This document shows, piece by piece, positions 6,496 through 7,374 of a stretch of 7,374 bases of DNA (position 1 is the first letter of the stretch; every line of letters begins with the position of its first letter). Source of the DNA: CAVSWN01 sp046728115 (GTDB taxonomy: Bacteria > Acidobacteriota > Vicinamibacteria > Vicinamibacterales > CAVVIG01); the NCBI GenBank assembly GCA_046728115.1, contig JBKPDW010000231.1:1-7374 (forward strand). The letters run 5' to 3'. The notes under the pieces were generated by a model. That model saw only the letters and a list, made by a program, of their open reading frames with translations. It was not told the DNA's origin and made no database searches. The translations under genes and the position numbers were made by a program.

Positions 6496-7374
6496 CTACT
6501 GATATCGCAGCGCCTCGACCGGCGGAATGCGCGATGCGCGCCGCGCGGGCACGTAGCTCGCAAGCGCCGCTATCGTGCCGAGCGTCAGCATGACGGCCGC
6601 AAACGTGATCGGATCGGATGCGGTCGTCTCGTACAGCAATCCGGCAAGCGTTCGGCTCAGCGCGAGAGCAAGAGCCGCTCCGATAGAAAGCCCGAGCAGG
6701 GTGAGCCTGAGGCCGTTTCCCACAACCATGCGCACGATGTCCTTTGTTTCGGCCCCCAGCGCGAGTCGGATGCCGATTTCAGACGTGCGCTGGCTGACGG
6801 CATAGGACAAGACGCCGTATATGCCAATGGCTGAAAGTAGGAGCGCGACGGCCGCGAACGCAGTGAGAAGCATCGAGCTGAAGCGCGCCCTTGCCAGCGA
6901 CCGCGCAACCCATTGATTCATCGTTCGCACATCGGACACCGGCTGATCCTTGTCGAGTGCGCGGATTGTCCGCTCGACCACCGGCGCGAGAGCGAGCGGT
7001 TCGCCCGCGGTCCGGACGGTCAACGTCATGCTGCTGTACGCCAGCTGAGGGTGCGGCCAATACGAAGTCGGCTGCGGTTGGGCCTTCAGGTCCTCGAACT
7101 TGAGGTCGCCGACGACGCCAATGACCTCCGTCGGTACATTCGGCCGTGTCATCGCAATGGTCAGGTGTTTGCCGATCGGATCTTCATGGGCGAAATAGGT
7201 CCGCACGAGCGACTCGCTGACGATCACGACGTTCGACTTTTCGCGCATCTCGCGTTCGCTGAAGAAGCGTCCTCGCTTGAGCGGAATGTTCATCGCCGCG
7301 AAAAAACCGTTGTCGCAGACGCTGACCCCGGTGTTGTTGTTCTGTCCAGGTGGCGAAGTCGGACGCCCCTCGAT
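6496..7374 (-). CDS. ADOP-type FtsX/MacB-like ABC permease, C-terminal 292 residues (5' end beyond the window)
   Basis: C-terminal part of an inner-membrane permease of the FtsX/MacB type, open from the right window edge to a TAG at 6496-6498. An internal ATG at 7293 is not the start: the frame continues upstream with IEGRPTSPPGQ and VSVCDNGFFAAM, the usual approach to the IPLKRGRFF motif of the periplasmic domain. In window numbering, the periplasmic domain covers 1-160, and membrane helices lie at about 168-190, 220-240 and 256-276. The classic FtsX signatures QRTSEIGIRLALGA (after helix 1) and PARRASRIPPVEALRYQ (C-terminus) are both present. Full-length ADOP members are about 800 residues with duplicated halves and usually lack a cognate ATPase next door; that is family knowledge, and the missing part cannot be seen. 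Its substrate is unknown. The gene converges on the thiolase operon. A generic MacB-like permease is the alternative name. Confidence 0.9.
   Translation of the reverse strand: MEGRPTSPPGQNNNTGVSVCDNGFFAAMNIPLKRGRFFSEREMREKSNVVIVSESLVRTYFAHEDPIGKHLTIAMTRPNVPTEVIGVVGDLKFEDLKAQPQPTSYWPHPQLAYSSMTLTVRTAGEPLALAPVVERTIRALDKDQPVSDVRTMNQWVARSLARARFSSMLLTAFAAVALLLSAIGIYGVLSYAVSQRTSEIGIRLALGAETKDIVRMVVGNGLRLTLLGLSIGAALALALSRTLAGLLYETTASDPITFAAVMLTLGTIAALASYVPARRASRIPPVEALRYQ

Overview
The window looks like chromosomal DNA from a GC-rich Gram-negative bacterium, most probably an acidobacterium. Two things point this way. The gene at the right edge has the sequence style of the 'acidobacterial duplicated orphan permease' (ADOP) family of FtsX/MacB-like permeases. 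The window also encodes several exported and outer-membrane proteins (an Omp85-type barrel, a signal-peptide-bearing M16 peptidase). The phylum call is an inference from family resemblance, not from a marker gene.

Layout. Positions 1-2252 (minus) hold most of an exported M16 zinc peptidase that runs off the left edge. A 44-base divergent intergenic region (2253-2296) separates it from a plus-strand run of four tightly packed genes at 2297-6305: a biosynthetic thiolase (acetyl-CoA C-acetyltransferase), a JAMM/Mov34 metallopeptidase, a two-POTRA Omp85/TamA-like outer-membrane barrel protein, and a small exported protein resembling DUF4390. The gaps between them are 3, 0 and 1 bases, so they are almost certainly co-transcribed and probably translationally coupled. 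A 190-base region without a convincing gene (6306-6495) separates the operon from the convergent 3' part of an ADOP-type permease (6496-7374, minus), which runs off the right edge.

How the genes may work together. The thiolase and JAMM protein lack signal peptides and should be cytosolic. The barrel protein and the DUF4390-like protein both carry signal peptides and should sit in the outer membrane and periplasm. No shared pathway is evident, so the operon mixes a housekeeping carbon enzyme, a possible deconjugating protease and an envelope-assembly pair. The most plausible functional unit is barrel plus DUF4390-like partner.

The most notable local signals are three. A perfect TATAAT box sits six bases before the thiolase GTG, suggesting a leaderless transcript. 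A 7-bp tandem repeat forms the first codons of the JAMM gene. The barrel has His in place of the Arg of the Omp85 VRGF/Y signature. I see no CRISPR array, RNA gene or insertion sequence, and no clear-cut new defence or mobile system.
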